Of a stretch of DNA of 64,000 nucleotides, positions 9,412 to 18,113 are shown in pieces. Every line of letters begins with the position of its first letter. Position 1 is the first letter of the stretch. The notes below the pieces were generated by a model. It worked only from the letters and a program-made list of their open reading frames with translations, did not search any database and was not told where the DNA came from. The position numbers were made by a program, and so were the translations under genes. The stretch is from the NCBI RefSeq assembly GCF_041320605.1, contig NZ_CP166679.1:1364001-1428000 (forward strand), read 5' to 3'. The stretch is from Arenibacter antarcticus. GTDB lineage: Bacteria; Bacteroidota; Bacteroidia; Flavobacteriales; Flavobacteriaceae.

Positions 9412-11679
9412 ATGGATAATATTTACTTTTTAATGATCATTGCCCTAGTCTTTTTGGCAATAGCCGATTTAGTAGTAGGCGTCAGCAACGATGCTGTCAA
9501 CTTTTTAAATTCTGCTATTGGCTCTAAAGCTATCTCTTTTAGAACCGTTATGATCGTAGCGAGCCTTGGAATTGCCATCGGCGCAATTTTTTCGAGTGGG
9601 ATGATGGAGGTTGCCCGAAAGGGAATCTTTAACCCCAGCGAGTTTATGTTCAGTGAGATCATGATAATTTTTATGGCGGTAATGATTACTGATATACTAT
9701 TATTAGATTTCTTTAATACCATTGGCTTACCCACTTCCACTACCGTTTCCATTGTATTTGAACTATTAGGGGCATCAGTAGCAATGGCTTTTATAAAGGT
9801 TGCGGCAGATTCTGGCGACTATATGGAGGTGTACAACCATATAAATACCTCTAAGGCGACCGAAATAATTATAGGAATACTGCTTTCGGTGGTCATTGCC
9901 TTTACTATAGGGGCACTAGTCCAATATGTTTCCCGCCTTATGCTGACGTTCGATTTTAGGAAAAAAGCGAAGTGGATAGGAGCACTATTTGGCGGAATGG
10001 CCCTTACTGCTATCACTTATTTTATTTTGATAAAAGGCTTAAAAGGAGCCTCATTTGTCAGTGATTCCCTTTTAGAATCCATTAAGGAATATTCACTAGC
10101 CATCATAATTGGCAGCCTTGTACTCTGGTCCATTATTTCCTATATAATTTCTACCGTTTTAAAATATGATGTTTACAAGCTCATTATTATTGTAGGCACA
10201 TTTGCACTGGCACTGGCATTTGCTGGTAACGACTTGGTAAACTTTATTGGGGTACCCATTGCCGCTTGGCAATCCTTTGAGGCTTGGCAAGCTTCAGGAA
10301 TACCGGCTAACGAATTTAATATGGGCTTTCTTGCAGCACAAGTTTCCACTCCAACCTACCTATTGTTCGGAGCGGGTATGACCATGGTGCTTACCCTTTG
10401 GTTTTCCAAAAAAGCGCGTTATGTTACCCAAACTGAGATTAATCTTTCACGTGAGGGAGAGTCCAAAGAGCGATTTCAACCCAATTTCTTATCGAGAAGT
10501 ATCGTTAGGGCCGCTATGTTAATATCTACAGGGGTCAACGCTTTAATCCCGAATACGCTCAGAGAAAAATTAGACGCCAAGTTTCAAAAACCAATCATAA
10601 CCCTGTCTAAGGACAAAACCTTTGAAATGCCAGCCTTTGACATGGTACGAGCAGCCGTAAACCTGATGGTTGCTGGGGTCTTGATTTCCGTTGCTACCTC
10701 TTACAAATTACCTTTGTCTACTACCTATGTTACTTTTATGGTCGCCATGGGTTCTTCCTTGGCAGATAGGGCATGGGGAGCAGAAAGCGCAGTTTACCGT
10801 GTGGCTGGAGTGTTAAATGTTATTGGAGGCTGGTTTTTTACAGCATTAATTGCTTTTGTATCCGCTGCGGTTATTGTTTACCTGATTAACCTTCACGTAC
10901 CTTCCATGGTCGCCATTTTATTATTGATCGCGGTGTTCCTATTAGTTCATAATTATATTTCCCACAATAAAAAATCCAAAGAAATTAGCGCTGAAGATAG
11001 TCTGAGGAACGCGGAAAGCAGTTCTATTCAGGGAGTAATAGAGGAAAGTGCCAACAATATATCCAACGTTGCCAAAAGAGGTAATAAGATATATACCAAT
11101 ACCATAGACGGATTGGCAAAACAGGATTTAGACCTACTCAAAAAGAACAAAAAACAGGTGGTAAAACTTTCCGCCGAAGTGGATGAGCTAAGAGACCATA
11201 TCTTTTACTTCATTAAAAACTTGGATGATGCCAGTGTAGGTGCAAGTAACTTTTACATCAATATTTTGGGATATTTACAGGATATGGCACAATCCCTGGA
11301 ATACCTTTCCAAGATTAGCCACAAACACATACACAACAATCACAAAAAATTAAAATACAATCAGATAAAAGAACTTAAGGAAATAGACCAAAAGCTAGAT
11401 CAATTACTGAGCGAAACCAAACACGCGTTTGAATCGCGCAACTTCACCCAAATTGGGTCTATCTTAGGCAGTAAACAAAACTTGCTAGACATGGTGTCCC
11501 AAAAAATTGAAAGGCAGATTGCAAGGACGCGTACCGAAGAATCCAGTCCCAAGAATACCACCTTGTACTTTACCATTCTCTTGGAAACTAAAGATTTTAT
11601 AAACGCCACTATGAATCTTTTGGAATTGTACTACCAAGAGCATGATAGCACGGTAAAGCCCGCTAAGGTAGAGCTTTAG
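9412..11679 (+). CDS. PiT-family inorganic phosphate transporter with C-terminal PhoU-like helical domain
   Basis: A sodium- or proton-coupled phosphate permease of 755 residues. The two PiT repeat signatures are present: VVGVSNDAVNFLNSAIGSKA near the N-terminus and FAGNDLVNFIGVPI around residue 275. A second helical bundle holds the TSTTVS-like and STTYVTFMVAMG segments. After the last membrane helix (about residue 525) some 230 residues form a soluble, charged, coiled helical region resembling PhoU-like domains, which probably gives regulation. I start at the ATG at 9412. A TTG at 9388 in the same frame would add eight residues, but the hydrophobic N-terminus supports the ATG. Confidence 0.92.
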   Translation: MDNIYFLMIIALVFLAIADLVVGVSNDAVNFLNSAIGSKAISFRTVMIVASLGIAIGAIFSSGMMEVARKGIFNPSEFMFSEIMIIFMAVMITDILLLDFFNTIGLPTSTTVSIVFELLGASVAMAFIKVAADSGDYMEVYNHINTSKATEIIIGILLSVVIAFTIGALVQYVSRLMLTFDFRKKAKWIGALFGGMALTAITYFILIKGLKGASFVSDSLLESIKEYSLAIIIGSLVLWSIISYIISTVLKYDVYKLIIIVGTFALALAFAGNDLVNFIGVPIAAWQSFEAWQASGIPANEFNMGFLAAQVSTPTYLLFGAGMTMVLTLWFSKKARYVTQTEINLSREGESKERFQPNFLSRSIVRAAMLISTGVNALIPNTLREKLDAKFQKPIITLSKDKTFEMPAFDMVRAAVNLMVAGVLISVATSYKLPLSTTYVTFMVAMGSSLADRAWGAESAVYRVAGVLNVIGGWFFTALIAFVSAAVIVYLINLHVPSMVAILLLIAVFLLVHNYISHNKKSKEISAEDSLRNAESSSIQGVIEESANNISNVAKRGNKIYTNTIDGLAKQDLDLLKKNKKQVVKLSAEVDELRDHIFYFIKNLDDASVGASNFYINILGYLQDMAQSLEYLSKISHKHIHNNHKKLKYNQIKELKEIDQKLDQLLSETKHAFESRNFTQIGSILGSKQNLLDMVSQKIERQIARTRTEESSPKNTTLYFTILLETKDFINATMNLLELYYQEHDSTVKPAKVEL

Positions 11680-11711
11680 GAAACTCGATTTAAAAATTTA
11701 GCAGGACATAC

Positions 11712-12299
11712 CTAGCGATAGAAATTCATATGATCTATATACTTCCATACCGCATCGGGGAGCATGGGTCGTATGTTTTTCCCCAACTTGATTTGGGTAC
11801 GGATAAAGGTTGATGAAATTTCCATAATTGGGGCCGGGACATGATGTATTCTTCCATGGCCTTCAAACCTATTTTCCATCTTTCCTTCTGAAATTCTGGG
11901 GTATACATAAATATCATGATTCTCAAGAATAACCTCATAGTTTTTCCATTTATGGAAACTCTTTAGATTATCCTCGCCCATTATTAGGGAAAACTCATTG
12001 GTATTCCCATATTTTTCATTGATATGAACCAGTGTATGCACTGTATAATTGGGCCTTGGTAAGTTAAATTCTATATTGCTGGGCTTCAATTTGGGATAGT
12101 GTTCGGTAACCTCGAACACCAATTGATACCTATGATGGTCGTCTAACAGTGTTTTTTTGGTTTTAAATGGACTTTGGGGCGTAATTACAAACCACACCTC
12201 ATCCAAGTCCGAAAATTCTACCATATGGTTGGCAATCACCAAGTGACCAATATGTATAGGATTGAAAGTTCCAAAAAATAGTCCCACTTTTTTCTTCAT
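11712..12299 (-). CDS. nadD: Nicotinate-nucleotide adenylyltransferase
   Basis: NadD adenylates nicotinate mononucleotide to deamido-NAD, the shared step of NAD biosynthesis. The 195-residue protein has the nucleotidyltransferase motif GTFNPIHIGHL (residues 10-20, HxGH). It also has the PQSPFK and ISSTFIR segments; the latter is the C-terminal (I/V)SST-x-IR motif of this family. It lies downstream of gmk and yicC on the same strand, with an 87-base gap, so it may be the last gene of that operon. Confidence 0.95.
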   Translation of the reverse strand: MKKKVGLFFGTFNPIHIGHLVIANHMVEFSDLDEVWFVITPQSPFKTKKTLLDDHHRYQLVFEVTEHYPKLKPSNIEFNLPRPNYTVHTLVHINEKYGNTNEFSLIMGEDNLKSFHKWKNYEVILENHDIYVYPRISEGKMENRFEGHGRIHHVPAPIMEISSTFIRTQIKLGKNIRPMLPDAVWKYIDHMNFYR

Positions 12300-12386
12300 G
12301 CCTAATTGAAGTCCGTTTACGCTATAAAAAATTGAATTGCCGTTGACTACATGTCCAAAGGCAATCTTAATAAAATAAGGTATATA

Positions 12387-12971
12387 TTAATCCTTGATTT
12401 CTACTCCTAAAAATTCTGCCACTAATTCATGTGCTTCTTTCAGGGCTACATCCAGGTCATAATTCTTTATAATCCGGTCAAATTGTGGTGCAGTTGCTAA
12501 CTCTACAGACGCCTTGGCGATACGCATATTAATTTTATCCTCGGATTCCGTACTGCGTTTTTTTAACCTAATTTTCAGCTCATCTACACTGGGAGGCTTT
12601 ACAAATACGGCAAGGGTCTGTTCTGGAAATTTCTTCTTTATCCGCAAGCCACCTACGACATCGATATCAAATATTACATTTTTCCCTTCTGCCCAGAGTC
12701 GCTCCACCTCACTCTTCAAGGTCCCATAAAAATTATCCCGGTATACTTCTTCCCATTCCAGAAAGTCGTCTGCCTTTATATGCTGTTTAAACTCGGACAA
12801 ATGCATAAAATAATAATGCTCCCCATTTTTTTCCTTGCCCCGTCTGGGCCTAGATGTTGCAGAAATAGAAAACGCCAAATTAAGCTCTGGCTGGTCTAAT
12901 AGATATTTTACAATTGTAGTTTTTCCACTTCCCGAGGGCGCTGAAAAAATAATTAATTTACCGCCTTTCAT
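12387..12971 (-). CDS. gmk: Guanylate kinase
   Basis: Converts GMP to GDP with ATP. The 194-residue protein starts with MKGGKLIIFSAPSGSGKTT, placing the P-loop at residues 11-19. The GMP-binding region with SATSRPRRGKEKNGEHYYF follows, and later comes the VIFDIDVVGG segment. Length is normal. The ATG overlaps the yicC stop in a TAATG arrangement, so translation is probably coupled to yicC. Confidence 0.97.
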   Translation of the reverse strand: MKGGKLIIFSAPSGSGKTTIVKYLLDQPELNLAFSISATSRPRRGKEKNGEHYYFMHLSEFKQHIKADDFLEWEEVYRDNFYGTLKSEVERLWAEGKNVIFDIDVVGGLRIKKKFPEQTLAVFVKPPSVDELKIRLKKRSTESEDKINMRIAKASVELATAPQFDRIIKNYDLDVALKEAHELVAEFLGVEIKD

Positions 12972-13828
12972 TATAAAACATTGAGCATTTGTTCCTTAAT
13001 CTTTTCCAATTCGTCTTTCATCTGTACCACCAATTGCTGCATAGGTGCATAGTTGGCCTTAGACCCAATAGTATTTATTTCTCTACCGATTTCTTGCCCA
13101 ATAAAGGCTAATTTCTTTCCATTGGAATCCTCGGAGTTAAGGGTGGTGGTAAAATAATCCAAATGATTTTGCAGTCTTACTTTTTCCTCAGTAATATCGT
13201 ATTTCTCTAAGTAATAGATCAACTCCTGCTCAAAACGGTTTACATCCAAATCTACCTTTAGGTCAGATACTGCCTTTTCCAACCGCTCTCTAATGGTTTG
13301 CAGTCTATCCTTGTCCATTAGGGTGACTTTACCCAACAACTCCTTTAAAACGGCTAATCTGGCCTTAAAATCGTCCTCCAAGACCAATCCTTCCTCGGAT
13401 CTAAACGTATTAATTTCCTTTAAGGCCTCGGTTAAGGTTTCCTCAATGATTTTATACTCCTCTTTATCTATATCCTCCCGCTCGGTCTTCATGGTATCGG
13501 GCATACGCATGGCTATTTCTAGCAACGCCATATCATTGCCAGAAACAATTCCTCCTAACTGATTCATATACTGGCGCACTACGGCCTCGTTCACTACTGA
13601 AGAGGTTTCCACCCCCGTATTTTCTATATACAGGCTAAAATCTACCTTTCCTCTAACCAGAGAACTGGCAATGGTCTTACGCAGTTCTAATTCCCTTTCC
13701 CGGTAGGCGGAAGGAATCCTGGCATTTAGATCAAGACTTTTACTGTTAAGGGATTTGATCTCTATAGTGATTTTCTTCGTAGGAAGCTGTATAACATGCT
13801 TCCCAAATCCCGTCATGGATTGGATCAT
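12971..13828 (-). CDS. YicC/YloC family endoribonuclease
   Basis: A 285-residue YicC-family protein. E. coli YicC has been described as an endoribonuclease. The N-terminal signature MIQSMTGFGK and the C-terminal DUF1732 region (YDITEEKVRLQNHLDYF, then LAFIGQEIGREINTIGSKAN) are complete. The last residues are helical and amphipathic, ending EQMLNVL. It heads the yicC-gmk(-nadD) unit and its stop overlaps the gmk start. A Bacteroidota-type promoter lies just upstream on the minus strand. Confidence 0.93.
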   Translation of the reverse strand: MIQSMTGFGKHVIQLPTKKITIEIKSLNSKSLDLNARIPSAYRERELELRKTIASSLVRGKVDFSLYIENTGVETSSVVNEAVVRQYMNQLGGIVSGNDMALLEIAMRMPDTMKTEREDIDKEEYKIIEETLTEALKEINTFRSEEGLVLEDDFKARLAVLKELLGKVTLMDKDRLQTIRERLEKAVSDLKVDLDVNRFEQELIYYLEKYDITEEKVRLQNHLDYFTTTLNSEDSNGKKLAFIGQEIGREINTIGSKANYAPMQQLVVQMKDELEKIKEQMLNVL

Positions 13829-13848
13829 ATAATAATATTAAGTTTTGG

Positions 13849-13881
13849 CAAATGTAAGCAAAATAGATTTTTTGAGCTCAA
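13849..13881 (-). promoter_or_regulatory. Promoter of the yicC-gmk-nadD operon
   Basis: On the minus strand TTG (13879-13881) and TACATTTG (13849-13856) are 22 bases apart, matching the Bacteroidota TTG...TAnnTTTG promoter pattern. The start codon of yicC is 20 bases downstream of the -7 box. Confidence 0.55.
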
Positions 13882-13948
13882 CTCTACAGTACATTCAAAA
13901 ATTGCGCGCCCAGTTGTACTTCTCCAGAGTGGATTACAAATAAAACTA

Positions 13949-14286
13949 CTACCCAGGTTTTAGTGGATTTCCTTCTTTATCGAAATGGTTAATTCAATGA
14001 TTTTCACAGCACCAAAGTCCAATGCTGACAGCTACAATTAAGGAAAAAGAGGAAAGAAATATAGACCAAGTGGGTAAAATTGCATAACCAATAGCACCCA
14101 GAGCCAGGGTTAAAAGACTTAGAAAAACAGCATCTGGACACCAATTTTATTGGCAAGTCCCCTAGTTTATTTGGTTTTCAAGCTCCTTCGCGTAGAATAA
14201 CCATAAAGATAGTAGGTGTTTTTAGAAGGGAATTTTTTATAAAGCAAAGCAACTAGTAGCCAAAGCAGTAATATAAAATTCCCATT
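13949..14286 (-). pseudogene. Decayed SdpI/YhfL-family membrane protein gene
   Basis: Reading the minus strand by eye gives a broken version of an SdpI-like membrane protein. A first hydrophobic helix (ILLLWLLVALLYKKFP) leads to YLYGYSTRRSLKTK, which fits the family motif Y-G-Y-R-T-x-x-S-x-K, then TRGLANKIGVQMLFF. After a frame change comes LTLALGAIGYAILPTWSIF and finally INHFDKEGNPLKPG, which resembles the usual family C-terminus. At least three in-frame stops and one frameshift interrupt it and the start codon is lost. It lies 10 bases downstream of the DUF1080 gene. Family assignment is mine and has not been checked by a search. Confidence 0.65.
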
Positions 14287-14295
14287 CTAATTATA

Positions 14296-15126
14296 TTACA
14301 ATTCCCTTACCCAGATGTTCCTAAAACCTACCCTACTATTATCCCCGTGGTCTTGAAGCCTTAAAGGGCCCTTACCATGTGATGGGTTTTTGGGCCAACC
14401 TACATAAGGCGTAGTTCCCTTTATCTCTACATGGTCCTGGATCAAGATCCCATTATGTATTACGGTAATAGTACCTGATTTTGTTTTACCCCCATTTTCA
14501 TTAAACTCAGGGGCATGATAAATTATGTCATAGCTATTCCATTCTCCACTGGGCACAGATGCCATGGCAAGAGGAGTATGCTGCTTATAGACGGAGCCTA
14601 CTTGGCCGTTTACATAGGTATCATTACTGTTGTTATCCAGTATTTGAACCTCATAAAGTCCTTGCAAAAACACACCACTATTGCCTCTACTCTGTTTTTC
14701 TCCCTGGATATCGGCGGGGGATTTCCATTCCAAATGCAATTGGATACTTCCAAAATTCTGTACGGTCTGTATATCCCCAGTCTTATTGGCAACGGTCATA
14801 CTACCCTCTGAATTTAACTGCCACTTAGCATTGGTACTATCCTTGGAGCTGATCCAATTATCCAAATTATCACCCCCAAAAAGCACAATGGCATCACTTG
14901 GCGGTTCTTTAAAAGAAGCATTAGATTTTATAACAGGAGGAACCGGCTTATACACTTCGGTTTCCTCGGGTTTGGTAGGTTCGGTGCCAGAATACTCATC
15001 GTAAACTACCACACTATTGGCAGTTGTCGCGATCTCCATGGGTTCCAAGGTATTTAGCGCCACATTTTCTTTACAGGCCACTGTTAGCAACAATACAAGT
15101 GGGATATAACTAAATTTTTTTCTCAT
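14296..15126 (-). CDS. DUF1080 lipoprotein (3-keto-glycoside hydrolase family), copy 1
   Basis: A 276-residue lipoprotein with lipobox VAC at Cys18 (start at MRKKFSYIP), a linker rich in Pro/Glu/Thr, and one DUF1080 domain from about residue 75 to the end. Typical pieces are IVLFGGDNLDNWIS, HLEWKSP, RGNSGVFLQGLYEVQILDN and the final RVGFRNIWVREL. DUF1080 members with known activity cleave 3-keto-glycosides, by elimination rather than normal hydrolysis. It follows copy 2 by 18 bases and is probably co-expressed with the upstream TIM-barrel gene. The two copies share the fold but are clearly diverged. The exact substrate cannot be read from the sequence. A Met at 15144 is an alternative start, but then the signal peptide begins late. 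Confidence 0.88.
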   Translation of the reverse strand: MRKKFSYIPLVLLLTVACKENVALNTLEPMEIATTANSVVVYDEYSGTEPTKPEETEVYKPVPPVIKSNASFKEPPSDAIVLFGGDNLDNWISSKDSTNAKWQLNSEGSMTVANKTGDIQTVQNFGSIQLHLEWKSPADIQGEKQSRGNSGVFLQGLYEVQILDNNSNDTYVNGQVGSVYKQHTPLAMASVPSGEWNSYDIIYHAPEFNENGGKTKSGTITVIHNGILIQDHVEIKGTTPYVGWPKNPSHGKGPLRLQDHGDNSRVGFRNIWVREL

Positions 15127-15144
15127 ACATAGGTTGGATCTCAT

Positions 15145-15927
15145 TTAATCCAAGGATTTAATTTTTATATTTCTAAAGGAAACGATGTCACCATGATCTT
15201 GTAGCCCAATTCTTCCCGTGGGATACTTCCCAAAATGTTCGGATCCCTTAAATTTAGATTTTGCCACCATGGCGTCCCATTCTGCTCCATTAACGGGAAA
15301 GCTGGTAATTTCCTTGCCATTTAATACCACAAAGCCCTTGTTGGTTTTATGATTAACCGTTAGCACACAAGTGTTCCATTCTCCAACAGGTTTAGTAACG
15401 TCCTCACTAGGCCCAACCATATCGTACAAAGCCCCTGCCTGTCGGACAGGACCGTTTTTGGCATCCGCATGCTTATCATTATCCAATATTTGAATCTCTG
15501 GTCCTGAGTGATAGGCTTCAGGCAAACTTGCCACTTCCTTTACTCCCCAAAAGATACCGCTATTTCCCCCTTCGGATATTTTCCACTCCATAGAAAGTAC
15601 AAAATTGGTGTAGTCCTTTTTGGTCACTAAATTATATTTTTCTCCTTTTTTACGATCTTTGGGCGGATAGTATACCATAGCCCCATCCTCTATTTTCCAT
15701 GCATCTCCAACCCCATCTTCTAAATAACGCTTCCAAGCATCAAAATTGGTACCGTCAAAAAGAACCTGCCATTCTCCCCCTGTTGCAGACGGCGGCGGTG
15801 GAGGTGTTCCCTTCTTTTCCGAGTTTGCCATAGGATCTGAATCTACATCCATGTTCTTTTTATCAGTCTTATCCTTGCAGCCGATCACCAAAACAGCGAT
15901 TAAGGCAGTATATAGTAAATTTTTCAT
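15145..15927 (-). CDS. DUF1080 lipoprotein (3-keto-glycoside hydrolase family), copy 2
   Basis: A 260-residue lipoprotein. The signal sequence MKNLLYTALIAVLVIGC ends in Cys17, followed by a polar linker and a Pro/Gly run (GTPPPPPSATGG). The DUF1080 domain then begins with EWQVLFDGTNFDAWKR. Core motifs are LSMEWKISEGGNSGIFWG, EIQILDNDKHADAKNG and the closing GRIGLQDHGDIVSFRNIKI. The concanavalin-like fold is expected to act on oxidised glycosides in the periplasm or at the outer membrane. It lies between the cytosolic TIM-barrel gene (17 bases upstream) and copy 1, in one transcription unit. Confidence 0.9.
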   Translation of the reverse strand: MKNLLYTALIAVLVIGCKDKTDKKNMDVDSDPMANSEKKGTPPPPPSATGGEWQVLFDGTNFDAWKRYLEDGVGDAWKIEDGAMVYYPPKDRKKGEKYNLVTKKDYTNFVLSMEWKISEGGNSGIFWGVKEVASLPEAYHSGPEIQILDNDKHADAKNGPVRQAGALYDMVGPSEDVTKPVGEWNTCVLTVNHKTNKGFVVLNGKEITSFPVNGAEWDAMVAKSKFKGSEHFGKYPTGRIGLQDHGDIVSFRNIKIKSLD

Positions 15928-15944
15928 CAGTGTGTAATTATGGT

Positions 15945-16997
15945 TTATAGTCCTAATATTTTTTTCAATACGGTTTTATCGATTTCGGCCCCTGCAAAAT
16001 CATCAAAGGTTTTTTCAGTGGCCTCTATAATATGGTCCTGGATAAATTTAGCACCTTCCCTAGCCCCTTGTTCCGGACTTTTTATACAGCATTCCCATTC
16101 CATTACTGCCCAAACATCACAGCCGTACTGCGTTAGTTTTGAGAAAATGGTCTTAAAATCGATTTGACCATCCCCAAGGGAGCGATATCTACCGGCACGG
16201 TCTCCCCAATCGTTATACCCGCCAAAGGCGCCCTTCTTTCCGGTGGGATTAAATTCGGAATCCTTTACATGGAACGACTTTATAAACTCGTGATAGTGGT
16301 CTATATAGGCGATATAATCCAATTGCTGAAGTACAAAATGACTTGGATCGTATAAAATATTTACCCTTTTATGGTTTCCGGTAGCGGCCAAAAAGCGTTC
16401 AAACGTATCCCCATCGTGAAGATCTTCCCCAGGATGGATTTCGTAACAGATATCTACTCCCTCCTTATCAAAATGGTTAAGTATAGGCAGCCATCGCTTT
16501 GCCAATTCCTCAAACCCCATTTCTACCAATCCAGCAGGACGTTGTGGCCAAGGATGCATGGTGTGCCACAATAAGGATCCAGAGAAAGTGGCATGAGCTT
16601 TTAGACCAAGCCTGCGACTTGCCGTAGCTGCTTTTTTAACCACCTCTACAGCCCATTCGGTACGCGCCTTAGGATTGTTCTTCACTTTGTCTGGCGCAAA
16701 ATTATCGAACATTAGGTCGTATGCCGGATGTACTGCTACCAATTGACCCTGTAAGTGGGTAGATAGTTCAGTGATTTCCAATCCATAGGAATTAATCTTT
16801 CCTTTAAGCTCGTCGCAATAGGTCTGACTTTCCGCAGCCTTGTCTAAATCGATTAGAAAATCGACCCAAGTAGGAATCTGGATTCCCTTATATCCCAAAT
16901 CGGATGCCCATTTACACATCCCGTCCAAAGTATTGAACGGTGCTTTCTCATCTACAAATTGTGCCAAAAACACTGCTGGCCCCTTAATTGTCTTCAT
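15945..16997 (-). CDS. Cytosolic sugar phosphate isomerase/epimerase-type TIM barrel (YcjR-like)
   Basis: A 350-residue AP-endonuclease-2 fold TIM barrel without a signal peptide, so cytosolic. Metal ligands expected for this family are visible in order: Glu186 (CYEIHPG), Asp217 (YDPSH), His243 (FHVKD) and Glu300 or Glu302 (VMEWE). Related enzymes act on 3-keto sugars or keto-hexoses by epimerisation or beta-elimination, for example E. coli YcjR; that comparison is by family only. It is the first gene of a three-gene minus-strand unit with the two DUF1080 lipoproteins, so its substrate is likely the product they release. Confidence 0.88.
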   Translation of the reverse strand: MKTIKGPAVFLAQFVDEKAPFNTLDGMCKWASDLGYKGIQIPTWVDFLIDLDKAAESQTYCDELKGKINSYGLEITELSTHLQGQLVAVHPAYDLMFDNFAPDKVKNNPKARTEWAVEVVKKAATASRRLGLKAHATFSGSLLWHTMHPWPQRPAGLVEMGFEELAKRWLPILNHFDKEGVDICYEIHPGEDLHDGDTFERFLAATGNHKRVNILYDPSHFVLQQLDYIAYIDHYHEFIKSFHVKDSEFNPTGKKGAFGGYNDWGDRAGRYRSLGDGQIDFKTIFSKLTQYGCDVWAVMEWECCIKSPEQGAREGAKFIQDHIIEATEKTFDDFAGAEIDKTVLKKILGL

Positions 16998-17499
16998 GTA
17001 TCTATTTTTATTGTTTTTAAAGACCCCAACCGACTCTGAAAATTAAGTCTAAGGCCAGAATCCCCGTAGAAAACCGCTTTTTACTATACCCTCTTTCTAT
17101 AAACATCACAACATTGTGGGACATTACCTCTTCCTATAACCTTAATGGATCTATTAGATAACCTTAAAATTTTATGAGGTTGTGCATATATTAAATTAGG
17201 TGAATACTAAAATGCCTTTTTTCGTTTTAAAAAAATTAATAATTAAATCCTATATTTAGAGAATGATAATAATTTTATCATCACTGAAAAGTGAAGTTAT
17301 AAATATAGGAATTACTTAAGAATTATCAGAATATAATAGCAAATATCACCTCGCAATAAAATACCGATTTATAAATAAAAATGAAACATCAAGCGATTTA
17401 CCTTTCATAATCACCTCAAAATATTGGCTAACAAGGTATTTGAGAACTAGGATAGAAATGCGGCAATTATTGACTTTAAAAAATCTTTAGATAAAATTA
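16998..17499. other. 502-base divergent intergenic region with a structured element
   Basis: AT-rich gap between the divergent TIM-barrel operon and the ASCH gene. It contains a candidate folded element at 17244-17314. I found no TAnnTTTG box for either side and no further coding potential. Confidence 0.5.
17244..17314 (+). ncRNA. Candidate three-way-junction RNA or regulatory leader
   Basis: Read on the plus strand, an 11-base perfect closing stem (17248-17258 with 17300-17310) extends by three more pairs beyond an A-A mismatch. It encloses two hairpins that abut without a gap: 17263-17281 (7-bp stem, 5-nt loop) and 17282-17293 (CACT-GAAA-AGTG, a GNRA-type tetraloop). The junction linkers are GAGA and AAGTTA. 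The nested pairing and the GAAA loop suggest RNA rather than DNA function, but AT-rich sequence can fold by chance and no terminator follows. Confidence 0.3.
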
Positions 17500-17955
17500 A
17501 TGGAAAATAGATCAGTCAGAAATATGTGGGGCGACTTTTTGGATGCCCATGTAGAATTCGCCTTAGCGGAAGCTCCAGAAGTAATTCAATTTTTTGACAA
17601 TGAAAATGATGCTGATCGGCACACAGCATTGGTTCTCAACAGGATAAAAACCGCTACTACCTTTTCCTTATTAGGGATACAGAACAGAAAGGAAAGACTT
17701 CCAAAAACTGGGACATTTTTAGTGGTAGTCGATGGCAGGGCAAATGCAAAATGTGTTGTAAGGATAACCTCATCCATACTAAAACCATGGTTCAGCATTA
17801 CTGAGGAATACGCCAAACTCGACGGCTTTGACAACCTTAGCCTTTGGAAGACTGCCTACTGGAATTTCTTTATAAAAGAACTATCCCTATATGATCGAGA
17901 CCCAAAAGAAAGTATGATTGTGGTCTGCGTATCGTTTGAAAAGGTATATGGTTAA
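17500..17955 (+). CDS. ASCH domain protein
   Basis: A 151-residue cytosolic protein of the ASCH fold, a PUA-like beta-barrel that binds RNA or acts on modified nucleosides. Residues about 45-150 carry the domain: IKTATTFSLLG (the conserved K-T-A/S-T segment), a G-F-L-V-V-V-D-G strand, then the C-terminal FEKVYG. The exact activity is unknown for this subgroup. It stands alone, followed by a hairpin terminator, and converges with the Gfo/Idh/MocA gene. An internal Met (residue 9) is a possible alternative start. Confidence 0.82.
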   Translation: MENRSVRNMWGDFLDAHVEFALAEAPEVIQFFDNENDADRHTALVLNRIKTATTFSLLGIQNRKERLPKTGTFLVVVDGRANAKCVVRITSSILKPWFSITEEYAKLDGFDNLSLWKTAYWNFFIKELSLYDRDPKESMIVVCVSFEKVYG

Positions 17956-18060
17956 ATTAAATTTCGCCCTATCCTTATAGCACAACAAACAGATACCACC
18001 CGAACTTTTTAAGAATTTATCACAGGAGGTAAGAACTGTTACCTCCATTTTAATAGCAAT

Positions 18061-18093
18061 AAAAAAAGGCTGCGTTTTAGAGCAGCCTTTTTT
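18061..18093. terminator. Bidirectional terminator between ASCH and Gfo/Idh/MocA genes
   Basis: A GGCTGC/GCAGCC stem is flanked by an A-run on the left and a T-run on the right. It can stop both converging transcripts. Confidence 0.85.
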
Positions 18094-18113
18094 ACTATTA
18101 AAACAAGTAGTTC

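Noticed and set aside
15432..15452. Palindrome CCTGTCGGACAGG inside DUF1080 copy 2
   Set aside because: Lies in conserved coding sequence (NGPVRQAG), so it is explained by codons rather than by a repeat or operator.
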